Shown here: positions 6,495 to 16,153 of the stretch, piece after piece
Position numbering within the stretch: position 1 is the first letter of the stretch
Layout of the letters: each line of letters starts with the position of its first letter
Source of the DNA: Thermoprotei archaeon
Lineage (GTDB): Archaea; Thermoproteota; Thermoprotei; QMSL01; B3-G16
Direction: 5' to 3'
Length of the DNA stretch: 62,859 nucleotides
Assembly: GCA_021162845.1 (NCBI GenBank)
Contig: JAGGXX010000041.1
Span: 1 to 62,859, forward strand
Program-made: the position numbers and the translations under genes
The notes under the pieces: model-generated
What the model was told of the DNA's origin: nothing
The model's input: the letters and a program-made list of their open reading frames with translations, nothing else
Databases searched by the model: none

Positions 6495-9350
6495 ATGGTG
6501 CCCTCTGAGATGAGCGCGGTGCACGGCGTACTCTCAGATAAGCTTAGGGATAAAGTAGCTGAAATACTCAACATAAGGCACTTCACAGAGGTGCAGAAAA
6601 GGGCGATTCCCGAGATAATCGCGGGAAACAACGTGCTAATAATATCGCCTACGGGTACTGGGAAGACCGAGGCCGCCTTGCTTCCGGTTATGGAAGCATT
6701 ACTTAAAAGCGAGCCGCGGGGAATCAGGGCGCTCTATATAACCCCTTTAAGAGCCCTAAATAGGGACATCTTCCGGAGAATGGTGAAATTATCTGAGGAA
6801 CTCGGGCTCAGGATAGAGGTTAGGCATGGAGACACACGACAAAGCGTTAGACGCAGGCAGGCATTAAGACCTCCCGATCTCTTGATAACAACTCCTGAGA
6901 CTCTTCAGGCCATACTTCCAGGCAGGGTCATGAGGGAGCATCTGAGGAACGTCGGATACGTGATAGTGGATGAAGTTCACGAGATAATAGATGAGAAGAG
7001 AGGAATTCAATTACTCCTCTCGCTTGAGAGGCTACGGGAATTAACGGGCTTCGATTTCCAGAGAATAGGCCTTTCAGCGACTATAGGGAGGCCAGATCTA
7101 GTGGCTAGATACCTTCAAGGTAGCAGCACTAGGACCATGAGGATAATTGAAGTGCAAATGGCTAGGAGATATGAAGTGATAGTGGATTATCCTCTACCTT
7201 CATCACATGATGAGGAACTGGCCTCGAAGCTGAGGCTACCTAAGGAGGTTGTCGCTAGGTTAAGGGAAGTTGATGATGAGATAAGGAGACATAGGGCTAT
7301 GCTGGTGTTCACCAATACCAGAGAGACCGCTGAGCTACTAGCATCTAGAATCAAAATACTTAACCCAAAGGCGAGGATATTGGTCCATCATGGCTCCCTC
7401 TCTAGGGATGAGAGGATCCGTGCTGAAGAAGGACTTAAGAAAGGGAAGTTAAAGGCGCTGATATGCACTTCCTCCCTAGAGCTAGGCATAGATATAGGAT
7501 CCGTGGAATGCGTAGTACAATATTCATCGCCTAGGAGAGCTACTACTTTGCTACAACGGATAGGGAGGGCAGGACATAGGATCTCGGGGATAGCCAAAGG
7601 GAAGATAATCGCAATAAACACTGATGAAATCCTGGAAGCTGCGGTCCTTAGTAAGATGGCCGTTAAAGGCGAGTTAGAAGTGCCGAGAATACATGATGGA
7701 GCACTTGACGTATTGGCACATCAGATAGCCGGCTTAGTGCTCGATAAGGGCAGAATTGGACTTGATGAGGCATTCCGTATTATAAGACGTTCGGTACCCT
7801 ACAGGGGATTGAACGTAGAGCTTTTCCTTAAGATCATCCAGTTTATGTCGGAAGAGGGCATAATAAGGCTTAGAGATGAGGAGGTTAGGAAGGGCAGGAA
7901 CATATGGAGGTATTACTATGAGAACATATCGACTATTCCGGATATAACGAGCTATGAGGTCGTAGACATAACGTCTAATAGGAGTATAGGCGCTCTCGAT
8001 GAGGAGTTCATAGCTTCTTACGGCGAAGAGGGGCGAGATTTTATATTGGGTGGACACGTCTGGAGGATACTCAGCATAGACCATGATACCAATAAGGTTT
8101 TCGTTGAACCAAGCTTTAAGATAGAAGCAGCCATACCAGCCTGGATCGGGGAGCTGATACCGGTACCGTTTAGATGCGCTGTGGAAGTAGGTGCCTTAAG
8201 ACGAAGGGTCGCGAACGCATTACTAAGGGGAACCGATCCTCGGAAGATCCTAGATAAATACCCAATCACTGATAGGGGAAAGGAGGCTGTTGTAAAGGAG
8301 ATAGCTACCGCATTAGCTGAAGGATATCCGATACCCAGTGATAAGTCGTTAGTAATCGAACAGATAAAGGATATAGTGGTAGTGCATGTGCCTCTCGGGA
8401 GCAAAGGATGTTATACGCTAGGGCTGGCGCTTAGCCACATGCTTTCTGAGGCCTTATCCTCCTCAGTGGCATTTAGAAGTGATCCCTATAGGATCGCTCT
8501 TAGAGCCTCGCTGAGGATTAGCCCAGGAGACGTCATAAAAGCTTTGAGTAACCTTTGTGAAGTCGATATTAGGGGGAAACTGAGGGAGGCTATAGTCCGA
8601 ACTGAGCTCTTCAGATGGAGGGCGTTTCATGTAGCTAAGAGGTTTGGCCTCTTGAGCAGGGAATCCAAGATAACGATCCTTAGTAGGAGGTTCATGGAAG
8701 CCCTAAAGGATACCGTCGTATACCTGGAAGCCCTAAGAGAGATAGAAACTGATAAACTGAATGTTGATGCTGTGAAATGGTTGTTGAATGGCATTAAAAA
8801 AGGGTCTATATCGATTATGACCTTAAGGTCTGAAGAAGGGAAGTGCACTCCTTTCGCGTTACCTATACTGCAACACTATTTTCGCGATATCATACCATCT
8901 ACCAAACCGTTAGAATCGATAATAGAGGCCGTAAAGAATAGGTTGCTTGGAGAAGAGGTTAGGCTGGTATGTCTATATTGCCTTAAGTGGAATGAGAGAA
9001 GGACGATAAGGTACCTTCCAGAGGAAGTAAGGTGTGCTAAATGCGGATCTAAGTTCATAGCAGTTCTTAAGCCTGATGATGAGGAAGGGAGAAGGGTGAT
9101 AGGCAAGATAAAATCAGGACAAAGGCTCACTAAGATGGATAGAGAGGCACTAAGGAGGCTACAGGATACGGCGGTCCTGGTCTTAAATTACGGGAAGAGG
9201 GCCCTCATAGCACTTGCCGCAAGGGGGGTCGGACCGAAGACTGCCATCAAGGTGCTACGAGAGACCATGGACTTAAGTGAGAGGGATTTCTATCTTAAAT
9301 TGCTGGAGGCGGAAAGACAATACATTCGTACTAGGAGATTCTGGGCTTGA
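6495..9350 (+). CDS. lhr: Lhr-type ATP-dependent helicase
   Basis: Superfamily 2 large helicase, 951 aa. Walker A SPTGTGKTE (51-59), TPLRAL (Ia), TTPETL, DEVH box (159-162), LSAT (motif III), motifs V (ICTSSLELGIDIGSVE) and VI (QRIGRAGHR) are intact. The C-terminal part carries CLYC...CAKC (about 826-850), a zinc site seen in archaeal Lhr proteins. Members unwind branched DNA or RNA:DNA hybrids, and some act in DNA repair. The start has AGGAG nine bases upstream. It leads a run of DNA and transcription genes including RPA. Confidence 0.93.
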   Translation: MVPSEMSAVHGVLSDKLRDKVAEILNIRHFTEVQKRAIPEIIAGNNVLIISPTGTGKTEAALLPVMEALLKSEPRGIRALYITPLRALNRDIFRRMVKLSEELGLRIEVRHGDTRQSVRRRQALRPPDLLITTPETLQAILPGRVMREHLRNVGYVIVDEVHEIIDEKRGIQLLLSLERLRELTGFDFQRIGLSATIGRPDLVARYLQGSSTRTMRIIEVQMARRYEVIVDYPLPSSHDEELASKLRLPKEVVARLREVDDEIRRHRAMLVFTNTRETAELLASRIKILNPKARILVHHGSLSRDERIRAEEGLKKGKLKALICTSSLELGIDIGSVECVVQYSSPRRATTLLQRIGRAGHRISGIAKGKIIAINTDEILEAAVLSKMAVKGELEVPRIHDGALDVLAHQIAGLVLDKGRIGLDEAFRIIRRSVPYRGLNVELFLKIIQFMSEEGIIRLRDEEVRKGRNIWRYYYENISTIPDITSYEVVDITSNRSIGALDEEFIASYGEEGRDFILGGHVWRILSIDHDTNKVFVEPSFKIEAAIPAWIGELIPVPFRCAVEVGALRRRVANALLRGTDPRKILDKYPITDRGKEAVVKEIATALAEGYPIPSDKSLVIEQIKDIVVVHVPLGSKGCYTLGLALSHMLSEALSSSVAFRSDPYRIALRASLRISPGDVIKALSNLCEVDIRGKLREAIVRTELFRWRAFHVAKRFGLLSRESKITILSRRFMEALKDTVVYLEALREIETDKLNVDAVKWLLNGIKKGSISIMTLRSEEGKCTPFALPILQHYFRDIIPSTKPLESIIEAVKNRLLGEEVRLVCLYCLKWNERRTIRYLPEEVRCAKCGSKFIAVLKPDDEEGRRVIGKIKSGQRLTKMDREALRRLQDTAVLVLNYGKRALIALAARGVGPKTAIKVLRETMDLSERDFYLKLLEAERQYIRTRRFWA

Positions 9351-9397
9351 AGTAAGAGATTACAATAAATACCGATGAATCCCTGATCTTACCTGAG

Positions 9398-10447
9398 ATG
9401 AACACGGAACGTTTTATACGATTGATACTTCAGGAAAGGGAGGACCTCACTAGGGAAGAAGTAATCAGGCTCATACAAGAGAGAGTTCAAAGTTTGGGTG
9501 GTCTAATAACGGAAGAAGCGGCCGCATATATGGTCGCTAGGGACCTCGGAATAAGGGTATATGACGGATACGTCTTAGACAGGAGCGAATTAGGATTGGG
9601 CGAATTAAGATCGGCTATGAGGAACGTAGTCGTTTCAGGAACTGTATGTGAGGTCGTTAAGGGCAAGGAAGGGGAATCTATAGTTAAAATAAGGGATAAG
9701 AGGGGAGATGAAGCGATCATCATCCTAAAGGAAAAAGTACCCGCCTCACTTGAGGTAGGGAGGCGGCTGAGGATCATCGGTGGGCGCGTACAAGGGTTTA
9801 AAGACGGAATACCGGTAATAACGTTAGGGAAGAGGGGGAGAATACTCACATCGCGAGCACGAGGAGGGAATAATAGCTGGTTATCGCTTAGCCTTGAAGG
9901 TGTAATACTGAAGGCCTTGGGACCATATGTCAAGGGGGACAGATGCTTTGCAGTGGTTGTACTTCGAACCGAGGGCGAATATAAGTCAGTTAAGGTTTTC
10001 TCCAGTACTGTATCGAGGTTAAAGTGGTTAAAGAAGGGGGTACGTGTTAAGGGACTGTTCTTTACCAAGGATTACAACTCTTTCTGGACATCTGTGGAGC
10101 GCTTAGAGGAGGATGGGTTTGAGGATGTACGTGATCTGTACTATAATGGCGCGATCGGCGTGGGAAGGCTAAGGAGCGGGCTTAAGCTTGTGGACGTAAG
10201 GGGTAAAGTTTCTTATGTTGGTATGGAGAGGAGGAGCACGATCTACAACGAAGAAATGAAGTATAGGGATATAATCCTTGAAGATCACGGAGCTGCGGTC
10301 AAGCTCAGAGCGTGGAGAGAACTTGTAGATATATTGGACCATGAATCCGAAGGAAAGGAAATAGTGATCCATAATGTTAATGTAACTACTAGCAAAAACG
10401 GCCTTGAAATCACCACTACCAGATATAGTACTGTGACCTTCCTTTGA
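9398..10447 (+). CDS. Replication protein A-like ssDNA-binding protein
   Basis: 349 aa. The N-terminal 50 residues (ending LGGLITEEAAAYMVARDLGI) match the helical leader of archaeal RPA1-type proteins, followed by an OB fold (about 75-150: VVVSGTVCEVVKGKEGES...LKEKVPASLEVG). A further OB-like domain lies at about 250-349. Between them is a region with no obvious zinc finger. It protects single-stranded DNA in replication and repair. It follows lhr by 47 bases. The assignment is by domain pattern. Confidence 0.75.
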   Translation: MNTERFIRLILQEREDLTREEVIRLIQERVQSLGGLITEEAAAYMVARDLGIRVYDGYVLDRSELGLGELRSAMRNVVVSGTVCEVVKGKEGESIVKIRDKRGDEAIIILKEKVPASLEVGRRLRIIGGRVQGFKDGIPVITLGKRGRILTSRARGGNNSWLSLSLEGVILKALGPYVKGDRCFAVVVLRTEGEYKSVKVFSSTVSRLKWLKKGVRVKGLFFTKDYNSFWTSVERLEEDGFEDVRDLYYNGAIGVGRLRSGLKLVDVRGKVSYVGMERRSTIYNEEMKYRDIILEDHGAAVKLRAWRELVDILDHESEGKEIVIHNVNVTTSKNGLEITTTRYSTVTFL

Positions 10448-10509
10448 CAATAATCTGTGGAATGCTTAATAATAGCCGAATTTTATCTTAGCTTTAGAGG
10501 AGGGCTGAA

Positions 10510-10791
10510 ATGGGAAGGAGGAGGAAGAGGAGGAAGGTAATTCGCAGGGTCAAGAAGAGAATACCTAGCGTCTTCGAATGCCCTCGATGCGGTATAAGAG
10601 GCGTAACTGTAGAGATATCAAGAGAAAAAGGCAGCGTAATCGTGAAGTGTGGAGGATGTGGTCTAATGGAGGAATTCGAGAATGTAGATATTTACAAGCC
10701 AGTTGACTTTTACAACATGTTTGTGGACGACTATTACGAGGGCAAGCTTGAGCAAATGTCAAGCGAGCGGGCAGAACAGGTAGAAAAGTAA
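10510..10791 (+). CDS. Elf1-like transcription elongation factor
   Basis: 93 aa with a very basic N-terminus (GRRRKRRKVIRRVKKR) and a four-cysteine zinc ribbon, CPRCG near residue 24 and CGGCG near 50, then an acidic C-terminal part starting with PVDFYNMFVDDY. This is the layout of eukaryotic Elf1 and its archaeal counterparts, which bind RNA polymerase during elongation. A strong GAGGAGGG precedes the ATG by five bases. It stands between RPA and GGGP synthase. Confidence 0.85.
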   Translation: MGRRRKRRKVIRRVKKRIPSVFECPRCGIRGVTVEISREKGSVIVKCGGCGLMEEFENVDIYKPVDFYNMFVDDYYEGKLEQMSSERAEQVEK

Positions 10792-10835
10792 AGGGTTAAA
10801 AGCATTTCCCCAAGCTTAATGTCGGGGAAAGACTA

Positions 10836-11621
10836 TTGAGCGTATACAGTTATCTAATGGACAAGCTGGAGAAAGAAGGGGCAATTCACTTCACCCTCAT
10901 AGACCCTGATCCAGAGAAAAGCGACCCGAAAAGCGCTGCGGAAATGGCATCCATGGCAGAGGAGTGCGGGACTTCAGCGATTATGGTCGGCGGCTCTATG
11001 GGCGTTAACGAGAACTATCTCGATGAGACGATTAAGGTCATAAAGTCAAAGGTGAGCATCCCAGTAATATTATTTCCTGGTAATATCAGTGGCATAAGCA
11101 GATACGCGGATGCCATATGGTTTATGAGCTTGCTTAATTCCACGAATACGTACTATCTCATAGAGGCGCAAGCCTTAGGAGCGCTTATAGTGAGGAGGTA
11201 TTCTCTTGAAGCAATACCATTGGGTTATCTGGTAATTGAGCCAGGTGAAGCTGCTGGATACGTGGGACATGCAAGACCCATACCCATATCACATCCAGAA
11301 TTAGCCATAGCCTATGGCCTTGCCGCTCAGTATTTAGGTATGAGGTTCCTGTACCTAGAGCGAGGATCAGGTGCTCAGGCCCCCATTCCCCCTCGATTCA
11401 TCTCTAAGGTCACGTCAGTCGTTGAGCTACCGGTAATAGTCGGGGGTGGCATAAAAGATGCTGAAGCAGCTAAGGCGATAATAGAGGCAGGGGCCAGTGC
11501 TATCGTTACGGGCACGATAGTGGAGGAGGAAAGCGATAAGTTAAAAGAAATAGTTAAGGGGGTCAAGGAGGTCGGTTTAAAGAGGAGAGGTAAGAGGAAT
11601 TGGGCTTCAGAGATGAGGTAG
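10836..11621 (+). CDS. Geranylgeranylglyceryl phosphate synthase
   Basis: Makes the first ether bond of archaeal lipids by joining geranylgeranyl diphosphate to sn-glycerol-1-phosphate. A TIM barrel of 261 aa with family motifs HFTLIDPDP (18-26), GTSAIMVGGS, FPGN, YLVIEPGEAAGYVG, YLERGSGA and IVGGGIKDAEAA. The start is TTG 10836, with GGGGAAAG just upstream; no ATG is available in frame. A TATA-like GGTTAAAAG lies near 10794. The 3' end overlaps the PolD large-subunit start by 22 bases. Confidence 0.95.
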   Translation: MSVYSYLMDKLEKEGAIHFTLIDPDPEKSDPKSAAEMASMAEECGTSAIMVGGSMGVNENYLDETIKVIKSKVSIPVILFPGNISGISRYADAIWFMSLLNSTNTYYLIEAQALGALIVRRYSLEAIPLGYLVIEPGEAAGYVGHARPIPISHPELAIAYGLAAQYLGMRFLYLERGSGAQAPIPPRFISKVTSVVELPVIVGGGIKDAEAAKAIIEAGASAIVTGTIVEEESDKLKEIVKGVKEVGLKRRGKRNWASEMR

Positions 11622-14600
11622 AGGACTATTTTAAGGCGATTAATGAAGAATTCGCAAGGCTGTTTGAAATAGCATCAAGGGCCAGGTCTAAGGGCTTGGA
11701 TCCAGACCTTCACGTGGAAATAAAGCCAGCTCGGGATATGGCAGAACGTGTTGAGGGGTTATTAGGGCTAAAGGGATTAGCAGATAAAATACGTAAAGCG
11801 AAAGAAGAGGGGATGAGTAAGGAACTCATGGCTTTCGAAATAGCTAAGAGGCTGGTGGAGGAGCTTAAGGCGAACGATAAAGAGAAAGTCGCAGAGCTGG
11901 CTATAAGGGCTGCATTAGCCATACTCACGGATGGAATAACGGCAGCACCGCTTCAAGGTATAGCTCATGTGAGGATCAAGCAGAATTTGGATGGAAGTAA
12001 GTACCTAGCGGTTTACTACGCCGGGCCCATAAGATCAGCCGGTGGAACAGAACAAGCGCTAAGCGTGTTGATAAGCGATTATGTACGACAGCTACTTGGT
12101 CTGGAGAGGTACAAACCCCTCGATGAGGAGATAGAAAGGTTTGTCGAGGAACTTAGGACTTATGAGAGGAGAGTAGGGAGGTTTCAATATCACGCAAGCG
12201 ATGATGAAGTGCGTTTCGTCTTAAGGAACTTACCCGTCGAGGTAACTGGGGTACCTACGGATCCAGTAGAAGTCATGACTCATAGGGATTTATCGCGCAT
12301 AGAGACGAATAAAGTCAGGGGTGGAGCCTTAAGGGTCGTAAACGATGGCATAATAGCGAAGGCTAGGAAGCTCAAGCCCCTCATAGAAGAGGTTGGCATC
12401 AAGGGATGGGAATGGATCGAGGAACTTATAGCGGGTGTGAGAAACAAGGATAATAGCAAAGAAAGCAAGGAAGTTGTGAGACCTTCTGAGAAATACCTAG
12501 TGGATGTAGTGGCTGGTAGGCCTATTTTCGCGCATCCGTCTAGGTACTGCGGTTTTAGGATAAGATACGGGAGGGCGCGTAACACAGGCCTAGCAGCCAT
12601 CGGCATGAACCCAGCTACGATGATAATAATGGATGAGTTCTTAGCTATAGGCACGCAGGTTAGAACGGAACGACCTGGCAAGAGCGCAGTGATAATGCCT
12701 GTAGATACAATCGAGGGCCCTATAGTTAAACTCCGAGATGGAAGCGTACTACAAGTCAATGAAGAAGAGATAGCGCGGCATATTAAGGACGAAGTGGAGG
12801 AGATAATATTCAATGGTGATATACTAGTAGCCTATGGTGAATTCAAGGAAAATAATTACCCCTTAGTGCCTTCGGGCTACGTAGAAGAATGGTGGGCTTT
12901 AGATCTTAAAAGGGCTTATGAGGCTAATGCAGATAAAATAGATGCCGATCGACGACGTATAGAAGAATTGATAAGAGAACCACTCAGGATTAAACCTACA
13001 GCGGAGGAAGCCTTGGAACTCTCACTTAAGCTGGGCATACCACTTCATCCCAGATTCACTTACTTATGGGAGAACGTAAGTGTCGAGGAAGTTAGACAGC
13101 TAATAGTGGAGATGAGGAGGAGGGCTAGGATAACAGAACGGCATGGGGGATATGCGAGAAAAATAGAGGTCGTTTTATCGGCTAGAGGGAAGAGAACCCT
13201 AGAGAGGATGGGCATACCGCATAAAGTTAAAGATGGAATAGTAATAATTGATGAGGATGCGGCCGTTGTAGAGCGCCTTTTCCTAAGGAGCCTAGAGATT
13301 AGGGGAGAGTGGAACACTGTAAGGGAGTATCTTCAGGCTATAAGCGGTCTTGAGTTAAGAGAGAAGGTGACGATAGGTACAGGATTAAGAATGGGAAGGC
13401 CCGAGAAAGCCGCTCCTAGGGAAATGAGCCCTCCTGTACATGCTCTCTTCCCCCTAGGAGATAAAGGTGGGAAGAGCAGGAGCTTAACAAAAGCGATTAA
13501 GAGTGATGGTAAGATTAAGGTAACACTCGCGAACATAAGGTGTCCTAGATGCGGCGAATACCTTCTTGAATATAGATGCCCCAAGTGCGGTGTGCGAGGT
13601 ATAATAGTTAACATATGCCCTAAATGCGGAATTGAGACATGTGATGATAGATGTGCGCGCTGTGACCGTCCTACAGTTGCGTACAGCCTAAGAACGTGTG
13701 ACTTGAGGAGCTACATCAAGCACCTGGAGGAGCGATATGGTGTAAGGCTACCTAAGGAGGTAAAGTGCGTAAAAGGCTTAATGAACGATGGACACAAGCC
13801 AGAACCCCTCATTAAGGGGATACTTAGGGCCAAATATGCGCTATACGTGTTCAAAGACGGTACCATAAGGTTTGACGCTACTAATGCACCGCTCACGCAT
13901 TTTAAGCCAGCTGAGATAGGGCTTACAGTAGAGGATGCACAAAGGCTCGGATACAGACACGACTATATGGGCAGACCCTTGAAACATGAGGGACAAACGC
14001 TTGAGCTTAAGGTACAGGATATAGTAATCCCCAAGTCCGCCGCGGAATACCTAGTGAAAGTAGCTAATTTCATAGATGAGTTACTAGTGAAGGTGTATGG
14101 CCTGGAACCATATTACAATGTTAAGACAGCGAAGGACCTCATAGGGCATCTGATCATAGGTATCGCTCCCCATACCTCAGCGGGGGTCATAGGTAGGATC
14201 ATAGGATTCGTAGATGCAAACGTCATATATGCTCATCCTTATTGGCACGCCGCCAAGAGGAGGAATTGCGATGGTGATGAGGATGCCATAATATTGGCCT
14301 TAGATGGCTTACTTAATTTCTCTAAGCAGTTCCTCCCAAGCCAACGTGGCGGTATGATGGATGCCCCGTTAGTGTTAACGGTAATCGTGGATCCTGAGGA
14401 AGTAGATGATGAGGTCTTTAATATGGACATACATAGTGGCTATAGTGAGGCATTCTATGAGGCCACACTTAAAATGCCATCCCCTAAAGAGGTCAAGGGA
14501 TTAGTCGTGCTTGTGGAGGACAGACTGAATGAAGGAGAGAAATACCAGGGCATACGGTTTACCCATGACACATCCCGTATAGATGCGGGACCTAAGGTCA

Positions 14601-15034
14601 CCATGTATAAGTTACTAAGATCCATGAACGAGAAGATAAGGGCTCAATTGAGAATAGCGGAGAAGATCATAGCGGTCGATGAACGTGATGTTGCTGAAAG
14701 GGTTATAACGCACCACCTCCTCCCGGATATAATAGGTAATTTGAGGACGTACTGTGCACAGGCCTTTAGATGCGTAAAGTGTAATACTACATTCAGGCGC
14801 CCTCCCCTCATGGGCAGATGCCCTCGATGCGGTGGCAGAATAGTGCTTACAGTACAGGAAGGAAGCGTGAAGAAGTACGTTAATTACGTAAACGATATTG
14901 TGAGAAGATATGAAGTGAGCGAGTATCTTAAACAGAGGATATTCATACTTAACAGCATGTTAAGGGTCGTCTTTAAAGAGGCACATGGGGCCGGAGGGCT
15001 CGAGGAATACATGAGGGGAAGTGAGGCCTCATGA
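11600..15034 (+). CDS. polC: DNA polymerase II (PolD) large subunit DP2
   Basis: Catalytic subunit of archaeal D-family polymerase, 1144 aa. Recognisable blocks: AVYYAGPIRSAGGTEQA (about 137-153), zinc cluster CPRCGEYLLEYRCPKCG (about 648), NCDGDED (about 889, carrying acidic active-site residues), PSQRGGMMDAPLVL, DIHSGYSEAFYEA (about 943) and a C-terminal zinc finger CVKCNTTF...CPRCGG (about 1058-1076) that contacts the small subunit or PCNA. I see no intein. TTG start inside the preceding gene. The small subunit DP1 is not in the window. Presence of PolD argues against Crenarchaeota proper. Confidence 0.97.
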   Translation: MGFRDEVEDYFKAINEEFARLFEIASRARSKGLDPDLHVEIKPARDMAERVEGLLGLKGLADKIRKAKEEGMSKELMAFEIAKRLVEELKANDKEKVAELAIRAALAILTDGITAAPLQGIAHVRIKQNLDGSKYLAVYYAGPIRSAGGTEQALSVLISDYVRQLLGLERYKPLDEEIERFVEELRTYERRVGRFQYHASDDEVRFVLRNLPVEVTGVPTDPVEVMTHRDLSRIETNKVRGGALRVVNDGIIAKARKLKPLIEEVGIKGWEWIEELIAGVRNKDNSKESKEVVRPSEKYLVDVVAGRPIFAHPSRYCGFRIRYGRARNTGLAAIGMNPATMIIMDEFLAIGTQVRTERPGKSAVIMPVDTIEGPIVKLRDGSVLQVNEEEIARHIKDEVEEIIFNGDILVAYGEFKENNYPLVPSGYVEEWWALDLKRAYEANADKIDADRRRIEELIREPLRIKPTAEEALELSLKLGIPLHPRFTYLWENVSVEEVRQLIVEMRRRARITERHGGYARKIEVVLSARGKRTLERMGIPHKVKDGIVIIDEDAAVVERLFLRSLEIRGEWNTVREYLQAISGLELREKVTIGTGLRMGRPEKAAPREMSPPVHALFPLGDKGGKSRSLTKAIKSDGKIKVTLANIRCPRCGEYLLEYRCPKCGVRGIIVNICPKCGIETCDDRCARCDRPTVAYSLRTCDLRSYIKHLEERYGVRLPKEVKCVKGLMNDGHKPEPLIKGILRAKYALYVFKDGTIRFDATNAPLTHFKPAEIGLTVEDAQRLGYRHDYMGRPLKHEGQTLELKVQDIVIPKSAAEYLVKVANFIDELLVKVYGLEPYYNVKTAKDLIGHLIIGIAPHTSAGVIGRIIGFVDANVIYAHPYWHAAKRRNCDGDEDAIILALDGLLNFSKQFLPSQRGGMMDAPLVLTVIVDPEEVDDEVFNMDIHSGYSEAFYEATLKMPSPKEVKGLVVLVEDRLNEGEKYQGIRFTHDTSRIDAGPKVTMYKLLRSMNEKIRAQLRIAEKIIAVDERDVAERVITHHLLPDIIGNLRTYCAQAFRCVKCNTTFRRPPLMGRCPRCGGRIVLTVQEGSVKKYVNYVNDIVRRYEVSEYLKQRIFILNSMLRVVFKEAHGAGGLEEYMRGSEAS

Positions 15035-15342
15035 GAATTAGGGAGTTCCAGGAAATGATGAGGCGTATTTACTACGAGAAAGATAGACGGAGAGGTATAG
15101 AGCGAACCTACATATGGTTAGTTGAAGAAGTAGGGGAGCTCGGAAGAGCCATAATCAGGGGAGATATAAGGGAGATAGGGACGGAAGTAGCTGACGTAAT
15201 GGCATGGTTAGCTAGCTTATGTAACCTGCTTGAGTTAGACCTAGAGAAGATGTGCTTGAATAAATATCCTGGTGTATGTCCTCGCTGTGGCTCAGTGCCA
15301 TGTAAGTGCAATGAACCTAGGGGAAGAAGGCTGGCGCTATGA
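15031..15342 (+). CDS. MazG-like nucleotide pyrophosphohydrolase
   Basis: 103 aa. The EEVGELGRAI helix (about 31-40) and EVADVMAWLASL (about 52-63) form the EExxE/ExxD metal site of MazG-fold enzymes, which remove non-canonical NTPs. A C-terminal appendix CPRCGSVPCKC is a zinc knot found in archaeal members. The ATG overlaps the PolD stop (ATGA), so it is probably translated with the polymerase. The last 26 bases overlap the convergent Sec61-beta gene. Confidence 0.88.
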   Translation: MRIREFQEMMRRIYYEKDRRRGIERTYIWLVEEVGELGRAIIRGDIREIGTEVADVMAWLASLCNLLELDLEKMCLNKYPGVCPRCGSVPCKCNEPRGRRLAL

Positions 15343-15466
15343 GATGCGCTAGAATGACGGATATTATCAAACTTATGGAGATGAAGAGTACTAGTTCAGG
15401 TTTAACAGGAATGCCCTTTATCTCGTCTTCAAAGAACCGTACGAGGCCTGCTGAGGACATGGGCAT
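15317..15466 (-). CDS. secG: Preprotein translocase subunit Sec61-beta (SecG)
   Basis: A 49-aa protein. It has the family pattern: MSSAGLVRFFEDE (residues 3-15), a short linker with the KPE motif, and one membrane helix (LVLFISISLIISVILAHLI) near the C-terminus. It is the third subunit of the archaeal SecYE-beta channel. Start ATG 15466, with an alternative at 15460. It follows the ZPR1-type gene on the same strand by 22 bases and overlaps the mazG-like 3' end in convergent orientation. A 59-codon plus-strand frame over the same DNA is the shadow. Confidence 0.85.
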   Translation of the reverse strand: MPMSSAGLVRFFEDEIKGIPVKPELVLFISISLIISVILAHLIAPAFFP

Positions 15467-15488
15467 GGGGCTTTCGGATCTGCGTCTT

Positions 15489-16082
15489 CTAGACATCTCT
15501 CCTTCGCCTCATCTCTAAGATTGCATCCCCATATTTTAATCGTTTTAGGTCCTCAATATCAAGCGACTCCTTGATAAGACTAGACCTCTCCTCAACCATA
15601 AGGGCACTATTACCGAAGGGGTCTTCAAGTATGAAGGTAAATGGGATCTCCCCCGATAGGGCTCTCTTAATGTTCTTGACGATATTTTCGCGTTTGGGTT
15701 TTTCAAAGAGGGATTCTACGATGTCCAGTATCCTTAACAGATAGCCCTCTATTGTCGTTATCTCGCCCTGAGATGACGGACCAGGCTCTATGACTATGCC
15801 GAGCTCGGGAATTCTCACGGTAGCAGTAGGCGATCGGATTACCTTAGCGTTAAGGTCATAGATGCCCTCTACGCGAAATTTAATACGAACTGGGTTATGT
15901 TGCTCGACATGGGATATACTGGTGTGCTTGTAGCCGCAATTTGAACATTTAAGGACTATTATGAGGAGGGGGCCGAAATTCGGTACATTATGTAAGGTTT
16001 CGGTGACCCTTAGGCTATGTTTACCACAATAGGGACAAACCTCGATCACGCTCTCTAAGATCTTAGGTCCATTATTAGACAT
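15489..16082 (-). CDS. ZPR1-type zinc-finger protein
   Basis: 197 aa with the ZPR1 zinc finger: CPYCG (about 16-20) and CSNCG (about 46-50), followed by the jelly-roll-like part with ITTIEGYLLRI. Eukaryotic ZPR1 binds eEF1A and helps its folding; archaeal single-domain forms are thought to act similarly, but this is untested. The ATG at 16082 was preferred to GTG at 16091. Sec61-beta follows 22 bases downstream on the same strand. Confidence 0.85.
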   Translation of the reverse strand: MSNNGPKILESVIEVCPYCGKHSLRVTETLHNVPNFGPLLIIVLKCSNCGYKHTSISHVEQHNPVRIKFRVEGIYDLNAKVIRSPTATVRIPELGIVIEPGPSSQGEITTIEGYLLRILDIVESLFEKPKRENIVKNIKRALSGEIPFTFILEDPFGNSALMVEERSSLIKESLDIEDLKRLKYGDAILEMRRRRDV

Positions 16083-16153
16083 TTGTGACACCGCTAAACT
16101 TACTTAGGACGAGTTGTCTTAAATATCGAGTGCTGTTAACAGAGGGTGACATT

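Noticed and set aside
15339-15518. 59-codon plus-strand frame overlapping the MazG-like stop as ATGA
   Set aside because: The opposite strand encodes a clear Sec61-beta; the plus frame has no domain-like pattern.
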